From Ignavibacteriae bacterium HGW-Ignavibacteriae-4 (GTDB taxonomy: Bacteria; Bacteroidota; Ignavibacteria; Kapaibacteriales; UBA2268): a stretch of 43,387 nucleotides of DNA. Below, one piece after another: positions 7,722-16,824 of this stretch (positions are counted from its first letter, which is position 1; every line of letters begins with the position of its first letter). The notes beneath the pieces are model-generated. The model did no database searches and was not told where the DNA came from. It saw only the letters and a list, made by a program, of their open reading frames with translations. Location of the stretch: contig PGYR01000003.1 of the NCBI GenBank assembly GCA_002839765.1, positions 1-43,387 of the forward strand. The letters are read 5' to 3'. A program made the translations under genes and the position numbers.

Positions 7722-8394
7722 ACCGGCACTATACATAGTACCAACCCCTATAGGCAATATGGATGATATGACATTCAGAGCAATAAGGATACTAAAAAGT
7801 GTAAACGTAATAGCATGTGAAGATACCCGAGTTACAGGTAAGCTACTTTTCTATTATAAGATTAATACACCTATGATTAGCTATCACGAACACAACGAAT
7901 CACAGAAAACTGACTTTCTAGTTAGTGAGATATATAGCGGTAAATCGGTGGCATTAGTCAGTGATGCTGGAACTCCACTTATCTCAGACCCAGGATTCCC
8001 ACTCGTTCGAAAGTGCCGAGAAGAAGGAATTGACGTCATAGCTTTACCGGGTGCTAGTGCATTTGTTACTGCTATTAGTGCTTCGGGGTTCCCCTCTCAC
8101 CAATTTAAATTCCTTGGATTCGTCCCTAATACTAAGGGGCGTAAGAAATTCATGGAAGCCCTGCTACAAGACAGCGGTACGTTAGTTATGTATGAATCAC
8201 CAAATAGAGTCAAAAGGTTCTTGAAAGACCTAAATAAAATGAAAGAAGAAGATTTTAATATCTGTTTGGCTAGGGAGTTAACTAAGAAATTCGAAGAATA
8301 TATATTCGATACTATAGAAAATATACAACCTCGGCTTAATGAGTTGACACTAAAAGGTGAATTTGTTATAATAATTGATATGAATAAAAAGTAG
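7705..8394 (+). CDS. rsmI: 16S rRNA (cytidine-1402-2'-O)-methyltransferase
   Basis: This 229-residue tetrapyrrole-methylase-fold protein contains the RsmI motifs in order: LYIVPTPIGNMDDMTFRA, ACEDTRVTGKLL, SDAGTPLISDPGFPLVR, LPGASAFVTAISASGFP, FLGFVPNTKGRKK and LARELTKKFEE. It 2'-O-methylates C1402 in the 16S rRNA decoding centre, using S-adenosylmethionine. It is shorter than the E. coli enzyme (~286), lacking most of the C-terminal extension, as is common in this phylum. The start lies inside the tadA end. Both genes act on the decoding apparatus, which fits a shared transcript. Confidence 0.95.
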   Translation: MAEEVKPALYIVPTPIGNMDDMTFRAIRILKSVNVIACEDTRVTGKLLFYYKINTPMISYHEHNESQKTDFLVSEIYSGKSVALVSDAGTPLISDPGFPLVRKCREEGIDVIALPGASAFVTAISASGFPSHQFKFLGFVPNTKGRKKFMEALLQDSGTLVMYESPNRVKRFLKDLNKMKEEDFNICLARELTKKFEEYIFDTIENIQPRLNELTLKGEFVIIIDMNKK

Positions 8395-8454
8395 CAAGTT
8401 TTTTAAAATTTAAGAATAATTACGTAAATTTAAGTTTTTTTCAACGGTAGAAAT

Positions 8455-9060
8455 ATGTTTATTACTTTCGAAGGTATAGATGGTTCGGGAAAAAGTACTC
8501 AAATATTATTACTAAGGGAGTACTTAGTTAAGAATGGTCATAAGGTAGTGACACTAAGAGAACCGGGTGGTACGGAGCTATCCGAATATATCAGAGCTGT
8601 ATTACTTAACAAGAAATTGGAAGTATCCGACATATCTGAATTACTCCTATTCCAAGCAGCAAGAGCAGATTTGGTCAAGACTATAGTACTACCATCATTA
8701 GATCAAGGAAGGATAGTACTCAGCGATAGATTTTTTGACTCTACAACAGCTTATCAAGGTTACGGCAGAGGAATTGATATGGAAATTATCGAAAAGAGTA
8801 ACCAAATAGGTAGTTTAGGTGTCTTACCAGATATGACTTTCTACTTAAATATAGAAAGAAGTGTAGGAATCGACAGAGATAAAGAGAAAGACAGAGATAG
8901 AATGGAGCTTTCGGGCGATGAATTCTACGATAGAGTAATACACGGTTATGATGAGTTAGCTAAAAATGAGTCGAGATTCATAACTATAGACGGCAACCAA
9001 GATGTGAAAACAATACATGCATTGGTTGTAGCAGAAGTTGAAAAATTAATTAATAAATAA
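8455..9060 (+). CDS. tmk: Thymidylate kinase
   Basis: This 201-residue protein is of normal family length. It has the P-loop GIDGSGKST (residues 7-15), the REPGGTELSEYIR dTMP-binding segment, the SDRFFDSTTAYQGYGRG stretch with the DR motif, and a basic/acidic LID region (DRDKEKDRDRMEL). It phosphorylates dTMP to dTDP for DNA synthesis. It follows rsmI after 60 bp of AT-rich spacer and is followed after 16 bp by the metalloprotease gene. Confidence 0.97.
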   Translation: MFITFEGIDGSGKSTQILLLREYLVKNGHKVVTLREPGGTELSEYIRAVLLNKKLEVSDISELLLFQAARADLVKTIVLPSLDQGRIVLSDRFFDSTTAYQGYGRGIDMEIIEKSNQIGSLGVLPDMTFYLNIERSVGIDRDKEKDRDRMELSGDEFYDRVIHGYDELAKNESRFITIDGNQDVKTIHALVVAEVEKLINK

Positions 9061-9066
9061 GTTTTA

Positions 9067-9079
9067 GAGGAATTTTGTG
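9067..9079 (+). promoter_or_regulatory. Shine-Dalgarno deciding the GTG start of the metalloprotease
   Basis: The agagga block ends at 9071, 5-6 nt before GTG 9077. Purine-rich sites are rare in this window, so it supports the non-ATG start. The next in-frame ATG would cut the signal peptide. Confidence 0.6.
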
Positions 9080-11671
9080 AGAAATTTAAAAATAATAATA
9101 ATGCTCGTAATAATTACAGCATTTACTATAAACTCAGAGGCTAAGGATTTCGAAGCTTCTGAATTTGTATTGGAAAACACTAAGAACAATTTAGTCCAAT
9201 CTGATCTTAATCGCTATGATTTCGAAGTATTAGATAGTAAAGCAAAAGAAATTTTCAATTCAGGTGCAAATCGTATCGTTATAAATAACTTCCCAATCAA
9301 ACCAGATTATAAAGTTAATCTTATTCTAACAAAAGGTAACAGCGCAATATCTAGTGATGCTAGTATAAAGTATTTCAAGAATGGTGAGCAAGTAGATTAC
9401 AAACTGCAGAATAATGCAAAATACTATGGCTTAATCGAAGGTGATATAAGATCTGATGTTTTTATTTCGTATTCTAGTATTGGTCTAGTAGGATTTATAC
9501 AAGATGCAACAGGACAGATGTATGATGTATCTTCTGACTTGACAAAATTAGGTGGAGAGAAAGTCCCACATTGTGTTGCTGAAACTACTTTAGGTCAGTT
9601 GAATGAAAAATATTCTCAGATGTGTGGCACTGACGATTATGGTGACTACCACAAAGAGCACATAGAGTTAGAAAATGAAAAATCTCATAATGAGATACAA
9701 AAAGATGATTTATATGAAGTGACGATAGCAGCTGATGCTAACTTCGAGTATTATCTTATGTTCATTGCTCGAGTAAAAAATAAAAGTAAAGTCAATTGGG
9801 AAGATTGGTTTGAAGAAATAACAGAAGAAGAACAGAATGAAGCTATTCAATTATCTCTTGATTATATAGATAATATTATGTCTGCAGTCTCTAGAATATA
9901 TACAAGAGAAGTTGCACTTATAATAACAGTTTCTGATGTAACAATTTTCAATGATCCATTCCAAGATCCTTACTTCAATTTATTTGGTGAGGGATTGCAA
10001 GATAAACTAAATGCAATGCCAAGTATTTGGAATTCAAGAGCTGGGAGTAAAGACAGATCATTGGCTACTGTATTTACAGATTTAGGAAGACAACCATCTG
10101 GGTCTTCAACTGCTGGAATTGCAATGATGGATTTTGACCGTACAAGTACTCTTTGTAGTTCTACACGCGGATATTCAGCATTAGGAATGAGAGCAGATGT
10201 AATTTTCCCTAGAATTACTTACTCTCAGGATTTGATGGTAGCTACTCATGAGTTTGGTCATAATTTGGGATGTCCACATACTCACTTCTGTGGTTGGCCT
10301 GATATGGGTGAAACAATAATAGATTCATGTGTTTCAATTAATCAAGCTGATGATGCATATTGTATTGCTCCAAATCAAAGAAGAATCAAGTATGACGGTA
10401 CTATAATGAGCTATTGTCACCTTGGTGGTGCAATAGAATTAAAATTCCACCCTAGAATGAAAGAAAGAATACGTAAATTCACAAAACAAGTATTAAAGAA
10501 TTGTGTTTCTATACCTACATATCCAGTTGTTAAACTAGTTAGACCAATTGGACTAGAAGCATATATTGCGGGTTCACAAGAAACAATAGCTTTCAATGCA
10601 GCAAATGTTAGTGCCTCAAAACTTTTTTATTCAGCAGATTTAGGTGAGAATTGGACAGAAATAGGTATTGCAAATACTGCTGATGATACTCTTTATACTT
10701 GGACTATTCCTTCGGAATTAGGGACAAAATATATGGTTAGAATAGAGTCTGCAACAGACCCAAATGTATATGACCAAAGTGAATTAGCTTTCAAAGTTAC
10801 TGATGTTTCAATTTTAGCTACTTTCCCTACTCCTGGTGCTAAGTTAGGTTATTTAACTAAACATACGCTTAGCTGGACAAGGAAAAATGTTGGCAATGTA
10901 ACTGTAAAATTATCAACTGATAATGGTGAAAGCTTCACTAAACTTGGTGGTGGTGATATAAATATATTACAGAATGTTGACTTTCCTGATGTAGTATCAG
11001 ATAAAGCAATATTACTTATAGAATCAGATGACAATCCAAGTGTAAATCTAACAATTCCATTTTCATTGGGTAAAGAGAAAGTTGAATTCACAAACCCTAT
11101 GTTGCACGATACACTTAATACTAATTTGAAATCTCATATTATCAAATTCAATACTGACTTCGTTACTAGTGAATTTGAGGTTTATTACAGAGCTGATCAA
11201 ACGGGAGAACCAAAACAGATTACCAAATTCAACAACAAAGTTGATTTGGAAAACAACCAATTTGAGTGGACTTTTGACGCAAGTATTGTACCTGGTCAAT
11301 TGGGTGAATTAACTGCACAAGTTGCAGGTAACTCAACTTTGATTGGAGAATCTGGTGTGTTTTACTTCGAAGGATTATCTTCTGTAGGTAAAACCTATTA
11401 TAATGGATTTACTATTACATCAATAGCTCCTAATCCAGCGGCAAGTTTATTTACTTTAACAATAAACAATTCGAGAAATCAATTAGTAAGAACTAATATA
11501 AGAATAGTAGGAGTTGATGGTAGATTGTATCAAACTATTGGCGACAAGTACTACGGTAGTGGCCTAACACCATTAGAAATAGATATTTCTAAATTACCAA
11601 TCGGCACTTATTATGTGATGATTGAGTCAGATAAATACAAAGACGTTCAACAACTAAAAGTTGTTAGATAG
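9077..11671 (+). CDS. T9SS-secreted metzincin metalloprotease
   Basis: This 864-residue protein starts at a GTG (9077) with a good Shine-Dalgarno (gagg, 9067-9070) 6 nt upstream and a signal peptide (MRNLKIIIMLVIITAFTINS). A prodomain-like part (about 25-205) precedes a metzincin catalytic domain (about 212-475). That domain has the zinc site HEFGHNLGCPH (H391, E392, H395, H401) and a Met-turn at M444 (GTIMSYC), as in reprolysin/M12B-like enzymes. Fibronectin/Ig-like beta domains follow (about 480-775). The last ~85 residues are a T9SS sorting domain (IAPNPAASLFTLTI, then PIGTYYVMIESD). It is probably an exported, self-activated endopeptidase. A strong terminator follows. Confidence 0.92.
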   Translation: MRNLKIIIMLVIITAFTINSEAKDFEASEFVLENTKNNLVQSDLNRYDFEVLDSKAKEIFNSGANRIVINNFPIKPDYKVNLILTKGNSAISSDASIKYFKNGEQVDYKLQNNAKYYGLIEGDIRSDVFISYSSIGLVGFIQDATGQMYDVSSDLTKLGGEKVPHCVAETTLGQLNEKYSQMCGTDDYGDYHKEHIELENEKSHNEIQKDDLYEVTIAADANFEYYLMFIARVKNKSKVNWEDWFEEITEEEQNEAIQLSLDYIDNIMSAVSRIYTREVALIITVSDVTIFNDPFQDPYFNLFGEGLQDKLNAMPSIWNSRAGSKDRSLATVFTDLGRQPSGSSTAGIAMMDFDRTSTLCSSTRGYSALGMRADVIFPRITYSQDLMVATHEFGHNLGCPHTHFCGWPDMGETIIDSCVSINQADDAYCIAPNQRRIKYDGTIMSYCHLGGAIELKFHPRMKERIRKFTKQVLKNCVSIPTYPVVKLVRPIGLEAYIAGSQETIAFNAANVSASKLFYSADLGENWTEIGIANTADDTLYTWTIPSELGTKYMVRIESATDPNVYDQSELAFKVTDVSILATFPTPGAKLGYLTKHTLSWTRKNVGNVTVKLSTDNGESFTKLGGGDINILQNVDFPDVVSDKAILLIESDDNPSVNLTIPFSLGKEKVEFTNPMLHDTLNTNLKSHIIKFNTDFVTSEFEVYYRADQTGEPKQITKFNNKVDLENNQFEWTFDASIVPGQLGELTAQVAGNSTLIGESGVFYFEGLSSVGKTYYNGFTITSIAPNPAASLFTLTINNSRNQLVRTNIRIVGVDGRLYQTIGDKYYGSGLTPLEIDISKLPIGTYYVMIESDKYKDVQQLKVVR

Positions 11672-11690
11672 TATTAGTATAATTTTCGTT

Positions 11691-11732
11691 AAATTCCGCA
11701 ATTGAAATTGTTTCAGTTGCGGAATTTTTTTT
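11691..11732 (+). terminator. Strong intrinsic terminator after the metalloprotease gene
   Basis: The arms 11691-11707 and 11711-11727 form a 17-bp stem with one G-T wobble and a 3-nt loop, followed by an unbroken T-run to 11732. It stops transcription before the proline dehydrogenase gene 12 bp further on. Confidence 0.85.
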
Positions 11733-11744
11733 GGATAAAAATAT

Positions 11745-12641
11745 ATGATAAACAAACTAATTACAAAGACCTTACCTCTATTTCCTAAGTCTTTCATCTA
11801 TCTATTTGCAAAAAAATATATAGCTGGTGCTACACTTGAGGAGGCTATCGAAGTTTGTAAATTACTAGAAGCGAAAGGTGCTTGCACAACTATTGATACT
11901 TTGGGCGAATTTGTTAGCTCCAAACAGCAGGCAACTAAAGAGACATCTATGAGCCTAGCAGTATTAGATGCAATTAAAAATAACTCGCTAAACTCGTATT
12001 TATCGATTAAACCGACATCACTAGGATTAGAAATAGATTTCGATTTCGCATATAGTAACATAAAAAGTATAGTTTCAAAAGCAAAAGAACTAGGACTATT
12101 TGTTCGATTGGATATGGAAAATACTCCTTACACTTCTAAGACATTAGATATATATAAGAAATTAAAGAATGACGGATTAGAAAATGTTGGGTTTGTTATA
12201 CAAGCATACTTAAAAAGAAGTATGGATGATATAAAAGCAATGAGCAAGTTTAACCCAAGTACTAGATTATGCAAAGGTATCTATAATGAGTCACCTTCAT
12301 TAGCTTACAAAGACAGAGAGAAGATACGTGACAATTACAAAGAATTGTTAAAGTATATGTTTGAGAATGGATATTACACTTGTATAGCTACACATGATGA
12401 CTTGCTATTGAACTATGCAGAGAACCTAATCAAAGAGAAGAAGATACCAAAAGATAAGTATGAGTTCCAGATGCTATTAGGCGTCACAGAATCGTTAAGA
12501 GCTAAGCTAATCTCTAATGGGCACAAAGTACGAGTATATACTCCCTATGGAATTGATTGGTATGGGTACTCTATAAGAAGGCTAAATGAGAATCCGCAGA
12601 TGGCAGGGCATATTGTAAAATCAATCTTCACAAGAAAATGA
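11745..12641 (+). CDS. Proline dehydrogenase
   Basis: This 298-residue protein is a monofunctional PRODH with the TIM-barrel signatures: VRLDMENTPYTSKTLDIY, GFVIQAYLKRSMDDI, RLCKGIYNESPSLAY, FEFQMLLG-like (YEFQMLLGVT), RVYTPYGIDWYGYSIRRL and ENP. The YxxRR motif (YSIRR) near the C-terminus contacts proline. It oxidises proline to pyrroline-5-carboxylate, passing electrons through FAD to the quinone pool. The P5C dehydrogenase partner is not in this window. The end overlaps the next gene by 4 nt (ATGA). Confidence 0.93.
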   Translation: MINKLITKTLPLFPKSFIYLFAKKYIAGATLEEAIEVCKLLEAKGACTTIDTLGEFVSSKQQATKETSMSLAVLDAIKNNSLNSYLSIKPTSLGLEIDFDFAYSNIKSIVSKAKELGLFVRLDMENTPYTSKTLDIYKKLKNDGLENVGFVIQAYLKRSMDDIKAMSKFNPSTRLCKGIYNESPSLAYKDREKIRDNYKELLKYMFENGYYTCIATHDDLLLNYAENLIKEKKIPKDKYEFQMLLGVTESLRAKLISNGHKVRVYTPYGIDWYGYSIRRLNENPQMAGHIVKSIFTRK

Positions 12642-13477
12642 AAGCAATACTAATAGTTATCACTTCAATCCTATTACTAACGAGTTGTGGGTCTAACAAT
12701 GATATTACTATTGGAACTTTTAATATTGCTTGGCTAGGAGATGGGATAGATGATAAATCACCTAGAACACAAGAAGACATCAAAAATATAAGCCAAGTTA
12801 TATCAACTCTCGATGCCGATATACTTGCCCTACAAGAGATAGAGAACAGTAATGCAATAGCAAGTATAGTTGACACTGTCAAATACTCTATTATCACTTC
12901 TACTTACCCAATAGAGCAAAAAACTGCTCTTATTATCAACAAGAAAATAGAAATAGTAAATACTTACCAGCTGGATGCAATCTCTTTAGGAAACGAAGAT
13001 TTAAGACCGGGTTTAGTAGCTTATTGTAGGTATAACGGATTCGACTTTTTTGTCGGTTCGTTTCACTTCAAATCTACTTCTAGGTATGATGACACTCCAT
13101 ACAAAAAGTCTAGGAGCTTTGATATAAGACAGGAGCAATCAGAAATACTAATAAAAGAGATTAAAAAACTAGTTACTATAAAAAATGATAAAGATGTAAT
13201 ATTATTAGGAGATTTCAATGATAATCCATCAAAGAAAAATAGCAATATAACCGCATTAGATAATGATGAATTTGATTTTTTAACAAGTAATATGATGAGT
13301 TGCAAATACTCAATATGGAAATCAATAGATCATATAATAGTGAGTCAATCAATGAAAAGTAGAGCTAAGAACTCAACCCTTACTATGATTGACATTAATG
13401 CGATGTTCCCAGAAGAAGCAGCAAAAAAAGTATCTGACCACTGCCCTGTTATAGTAAAAATGAATCTAGATAATTAA
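12638..13477 (+). CDS. Endonuclease/exonuclease/phosphatase-family lipoprotein
   Basis: This 279-residue protein begins with a lipoprotein signal (MKAILIVITSILLLTSC; Cys17). The rest is a complete DNase I-like/EEP fold: TFNIAWLGD, ADILALQEIEN (catalytic Glu), GSFHFKS, ILLGDFNDNP (D and N), SIDHIIVS and SDHCPVIVKM. Members cleave phosphodiester or phosphomonoester bonds in nucleic acids, nucleotides or lipids. The lipid anchor puts it in the outer membrane, where it could work on extracellular DNA or phosphoesters for scavenging. It is translationally coupled to proline dehydrogenase (ATGA), although no biochemical link is obvious. It converges on the next gene with only 4 bp between stops. 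Confidence 0.88.
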   Translation: MKAILIVITSILLLTSCGSNNDITIGTFNIAWLGDGIDDKSPRTQEDIKNISQVISTLDADILALQEIENSNAIASIVDTVKYSIITSTYPIEQKTALIINKKIEIVNTYQLDAISLGNEDLRPGLVAYCRYNGFDFFVGSFHFKSTSRYDDTPYKKSRSFDIRQEQSEILIKEIKKLVTIKNDKDVILLGDFNDNPSKKNSNITALDNDEFDFLTSNMMSCKYSIWKSIDHIIVSQSMKSRAKNSTLTMIDINAMFPEEAAKKVSDHCPVIVKMNLDN

Positions 13478-13481
13478 ACTT

Positions 13482-14828
13482 TTATCTCAATAAGAATTCT
13501 GTTCTTCTATTATTTGCTCTTCCATCATTAGTATTATTATCCGCTATTGGCTTAGTGTCTCCATGACCAGTAAAGCTAATTCTACTACCTTCAACTCCTA
13601 AAGCAACTAACTCATTCTTTACAGTTTCGGCTCTTTTATCAGATAGCTTCAGATTGTAATCAGCATTTCCAGTATTATCAGTATGTCCGTGCAGTTCTAT
13701 TTTCAACTCTGGACTAGACTTCATATAATCCGCCAACATTTTTACAGCATTCTTTGATTCTTTTTTCAAAGTAGATTTATCGTGATCGAACAGCACATTA
13801 AGCAATACCAAGCTACCAACTGGCGGAGTATTATCGTAGCTGTATTCGTCGAAGTACTCTTTGCCATCTAAGCATATTTTTAATTTTAATTTATGCTCAC
13901 CAAAACTATCTACATCATACTCAATCAGATAATAGTTATTCAATCTAGTGTAAACATCATCAAATACATAGTCAAACTCTTTAGTCAGGTATATATGATG
14001 ATATATACCATAAGTCCTATTTGCAATCTCTTGAAGCATTTTTTCATCTACATTGTAACCATAATCAACTGTCGAAACGAAAATATTTTTTTCTCTAGCC
14101 GATTTGACAACATCATCTATACCTTGTGTTGAAGAATTATCGAAACCATCTGTAAATACTACGACAGCTCTTTTGTGGGTAAGTGGCTCATTCTCGAGTA
14201 TCGTTACAGCTTTTATAATAGCGTCTCTTGTAGCTGTCAAACTACCGTAACCTTGCAACCCATTTATTTGATGTGCTGTTTTCAGAGTAGCGATATCTTT
14301 GTCTGGACCAGCATGCACTGCAATTTTATTATCATATCTGATAAGTGTAATTCTATCTTGGTCTCTTTTATTATCAATTAGCTTTTGAACTGCCAATTGC
14401 ATGTTCCTTGCTCTTTCTTCACCCATAGAGCCAGAATGATCCATAACAATAGCAATACTAATAGGAGCGCTATTTATATCCTTGTATTCTATTATATTCG
14501 ATTTGATTATGCTCTCACCTAATGTTGTAGAATCTATTACTTCGCACCAAATATCCTTTTTGTTACTTGCGTTCGTAAGTAGAGTATTGTTTTGATTAAT
14601 CAGATGTATAAAAGCTGAAGTTTTGTTCCCTTCGTAGCGAACATTACTTACATTTACTTGGAGAGAATCTTTACCATTTTTATCAAATTCCATTTTCTGA
14701 GTTATGAAAATAGGGCTGTAACCTGCAGGGGGAGTAGCATCTGCAACATAATTTTCTCCATCATTTTGGAGTGTTTTACAAGATGTGATAACTAATAAAG
14801 CAGCTATAAGTAAAGCAAATTTTTTCAT
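13482..14828 (-). CDS. Lipoprotein with von Willebrand A and OmpA domains
   Basis: This 448-residue protein has a lipoprotein signal (MKKFALLIAALLVITSC; Cys17). A beta-rich N-terminal part (about 35-120) is followed by a vWA domain (about 122-310) whose metal-ion-dependent adhesion site is intact (D130-H-S132-G-S134). The C-terminal OmpA/MotB peptidoglycan-binding domain (about 335-448) shows LFDHDKSTLKKES, ELHGHTDNTGNADYN, LSDKRAETVKNEL and NNRRTEF. It should sit in the outer membrane, grip the cell wall through the OmpA domain, and offer a metal-dependent protein-binding surface through the vWA domain. The partner is unknown. It could scaffold envelope complexes. Confidence 0.92.
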   Translation of the reverse strand: MKKFALLIAALLVITSCKTLQNDGENYVADATPPAGYSPIFITQKMEFDKNGKDSLQVNVSNVRYEGNKTSAFIHLINQNNTLLTNASNKKDIWCEVIDSTTLGESIIKSNIIEYKDINSAPISIAIVMDHSGSMGEERARNMQLAVQKLIDNKRDQDRITLIRYDNKIAVHAGPDKDIATLKTAHQINGLQGYGSLTATRDAIIKAVTILENEPLTHKRAVVVFTDGFDNSSTQGIDDVVKSAREKNIFVSTVDYGYNVDEKMLQEIANRTYGIYHHIYLTKEFDYVFDDVYTRLNNYYLIEYDVDSFGEHKLKLKICLDGKEYFDEYSYDNTPPVGSLVLLNVLFDHDKSTLKKESKNAVKMLADYMKSSPELKIELHGHTDNTGNADYNLKLSDKRAETVKNELVALGVEGSRISFTGHGDTKPIADNNTNDGRANNRRTEFLLR

Positions 14829-14897
14829 AATATTTCAAATTTGATTAATAATGAGAATTTACAAATTAAAAGAAATGAAAAACAAATCAAAGAAAAT

Positions 14898-15824
14898 CTA
14901 GTTAAGTATTAGCTTTGAAAGAAAAGAAGATTTATTAGTATTTACTTTTACTATATATAGTCCTTTTATTAGGTGTGATATATCCATACTATTACGATTA
15001 GAGATAAATACACTTTCACCAAGTAAATTGAATATTTCAGTATTGTTATGATTTGATTTAGTATTTATATTCAATATTCCTTCATTGGGATGTAGGTATA
15101 ACAATTCACCACTATCATCAATTTCTACTTTTGTTGTTGTCTGCTTTATAAAGTCTATACATTCTTGCATTTCATTTGTGAATCCAGGAAACGTAACCGT
15201 ATGACCTATTCCAGGCATTGAATTAAAGTAAGTCACTCCCCCATTTGCCTTTAATTGATTGTATAAAGTTTGATTACGGGAATAATTACCATCATTAGTA
15301 CCCGAACAAAAACAAGTAGATTTCTTTGAATCTAAGTTATATTTATTGTCATATTCAGGAGGTAAATATGCATTAAAAGGGATTAACCCTTTAAATTCAT
15401 ACAAATTGTTTAGACCATGAAATAACGTCATTGCCGCATTACAAGAAAAACCGGTCAGGTAAACTGATTTCTTATCAATACTATACTTCGTAGATAAATA
15501 GTCAATTGCGGCAGGTATTACCTTTCCTCTCTCATCTACCATCATTTTGTTTAATTGAGAGCCATCATCTAATGCATTAATACACATTAGAATTAATCCG
15601 TTATTCTCAGCTACTTCCGAAAGAGCTGTTCTATAACTATATGCGTCTTGACCGCAACCATGAAGCCCAATAAGTAGTTCAAAGCTCTTATCTGGAGAGT
15701 AATTTGTAGGTAAATAGACAGCCAATTCTCTTGTTATACTCTCGTATTCAAAATTTAAATCAATATCTTCACCAATAGCTATAAACGGCAACATAAATAA
15801 TAAAACAATAGGTATATACTTCAT
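14898..15824 (-). CDS. Secreted alpha/beta-hydrolase (esterase/PHB-depolymerase-like) with T9SS domain
   Basis: This 308-residue protein has a signal peptide (MKYIPIVLLFMLPFIAIG), then an alpha/beta-hydrolase domain (about 20-230) and a C-terminal T9SS sorting domain (LHPNEGILNINTKS, then LIKGLYIVKVNTNKS). The order LIGLHGCGQDAY (oxyanion region), GFSCNAAM (nucleophile elbow, S127), GTNDGNY (D178) and MPGIGHTV (H208) matches feruloyl-esterase/PHB-depolymerase-like proteins. The elbow reads GxSxN rather than the usual GxSxG, an odd change at the position behind the nucleophile. It probably hydrolyses an ester on an extracellular polymer, but the substrate is unknown. Confidence 0.85.
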   Translation of the reverse strand: MKYIPIVLLFMLPFIAIGEDIDLNFEYESITRELAVYLPTNYSPDKSFELLIGLHGCGQDAYSYRTALSEVAENNGLILMCINALDDGSQLNKMMVDERGKVIPAAIDYLSTKYSIDKKSVYLTGFSCNAAMTLFHGLNNLYEFKGLIPFNAYLPPEYDNKYNLDSKKSTCFCSGTNDGNYSRNQTLYNQLKANGGVTYFNSMPGIGHTVTFPGFTNEMQECIDFIKQTTTKVEIDDSGELLYLHPNEGILNINTKSNHNNTEIFNLLGESVFISNRNSMDISHLIKGLYIVKVNTNKSSFLSKLILN

Positions 15825-15977
15825 AAATATCTCTAGATTAATAATCCAGTAAGTTAGTAATTAATAGATAAGTTAATCATCTAATTTAACTATTTTTATT
15901 GGCAGGAGGTCATTTTTTTTTCATTTTAACAAATTGAATCATTATATTGTTAAGTAACTGACATAAATAATAAAAAT

Positions 15978-16820
15978 ATGAATAAGAAAAAGATACTAAT
16001 TACAAAAATGTCCGGTGAGAAAGATGAATTCGATGAATCTAAACTAATGGGTTCTTTGGAAAGATCAGGTGCAGATGATGAAACTATCTTTTACATAATT
16101 AAGAACATTAAAAGTCTACTATTCGATGGTATAAGTACAAAGGAAATATATAAGAAAGCCTTTGAATTGTTACGCAAATCATCGAGACCCACGGCTGCGA
16201 AATACAAGCTAAAAAAAGCCATATTGGAGCTTGGTCCGACTGGTTATCCTTTCGAGAGGTTTATTGGTGAAGTACTAAAGTATGAAGGTTTCGATGTAGA
16301 AGTCGGAATAATAGTTGATGGGCACTGTGTAACACATGAGATCGATGTAATAGCCGAAAAATACAACAAACATTATATAGTTGAATGTAAATTTCATAGT
16401 GATCAAGCACGTAAGTGTGATGTGAAAGTACCATTATATATCAAATCACGATTCGATGATGTAGAAAAAGAAAGAAGAAAAAATCCCAAAAACAATGGTA
16501 AGATTCACAAAGGATGGATTTACACTAACACTAGATTCACTTCTGATGCAATACAATACGGGAACTGTTCGGGATTAGGTCTAGTCAGCTGGGATTCCCC
16601 TCATGGTAGTAGTCTCCGTGAGAGAATAGATAGAGCAGGATTGCATCCTATTACTTGTTTGACCACGCTTAATAGTCGAGAGAAACAAATGATAATAGAA
16701 AAAGATATAGTTTTATGTATGCACTTAAATGAGAATCCTGATCTACTAAATATAGTTGGGATAAAGCGTTCTAAACACAAGTCAATATTAAAAGAATCAA
16801 TGGAATTATGCAGGAAATAA
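15978..16820 (+). CDS. ATP-cone / PD-(D/E)XK (Mrr-like) nuclease
   Basis: This 280-residue protein fuses two domains. Residues ~6-88 resemble an ATP-cone (ILITKMSGEKDEFDESKL, then SSRPTAAKYKLKKAI), the nucleotide-sensing module of ribonucleotide reductases and NrdR. Residues ~89-215 form a restriction-endonuclease-like fold: GPTGYPFERFIGEVL, CVTHEIDVIAEKYN (D123) and YIVECKFH (E136, K138), the D...ExK catalytic core. The C-terminal ~65 residues are unassigned. No methyltransferase is nearby, so a classic restriction system is unlikely. A nuclease gated by ATP or dATP is the natural inference. It is followed after 4 nt by a beta-CASP protein gene. Confidence 0.85.
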   Translation: MNKKKILITKMSGEKDEFDESKLMGSLERSGADDETIFYIIKNIKSLLFDGISTKEIYKKAFELLRKSSRPTAAKYKLKKAILELGPTGYPFERFIGEVLKYEGFDVEVGIIVDGHCVTHEIDVIAEKYNKHYIVECKFHSDQARKCDVKVPLYIKSRFDDVEKERRKNPKNNGKIHKGWIYTNTRFTSDAIQYGNCSGLGLVSWDSPHGSSLRERIDRAGLHPITCLTTLNSREKQMIIEKDIVLCMHLNENPDLLNIVGIKRSKHKSILKESMELCRK

Positions 16821-16824
16821 AGAT

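Noticed and set aside
15978-16820. Restriction-modification system
   Set aside because: The nuclease has an ATP-cone and no methyltransferase or specificity subunit is encoded in the neighbourhood.
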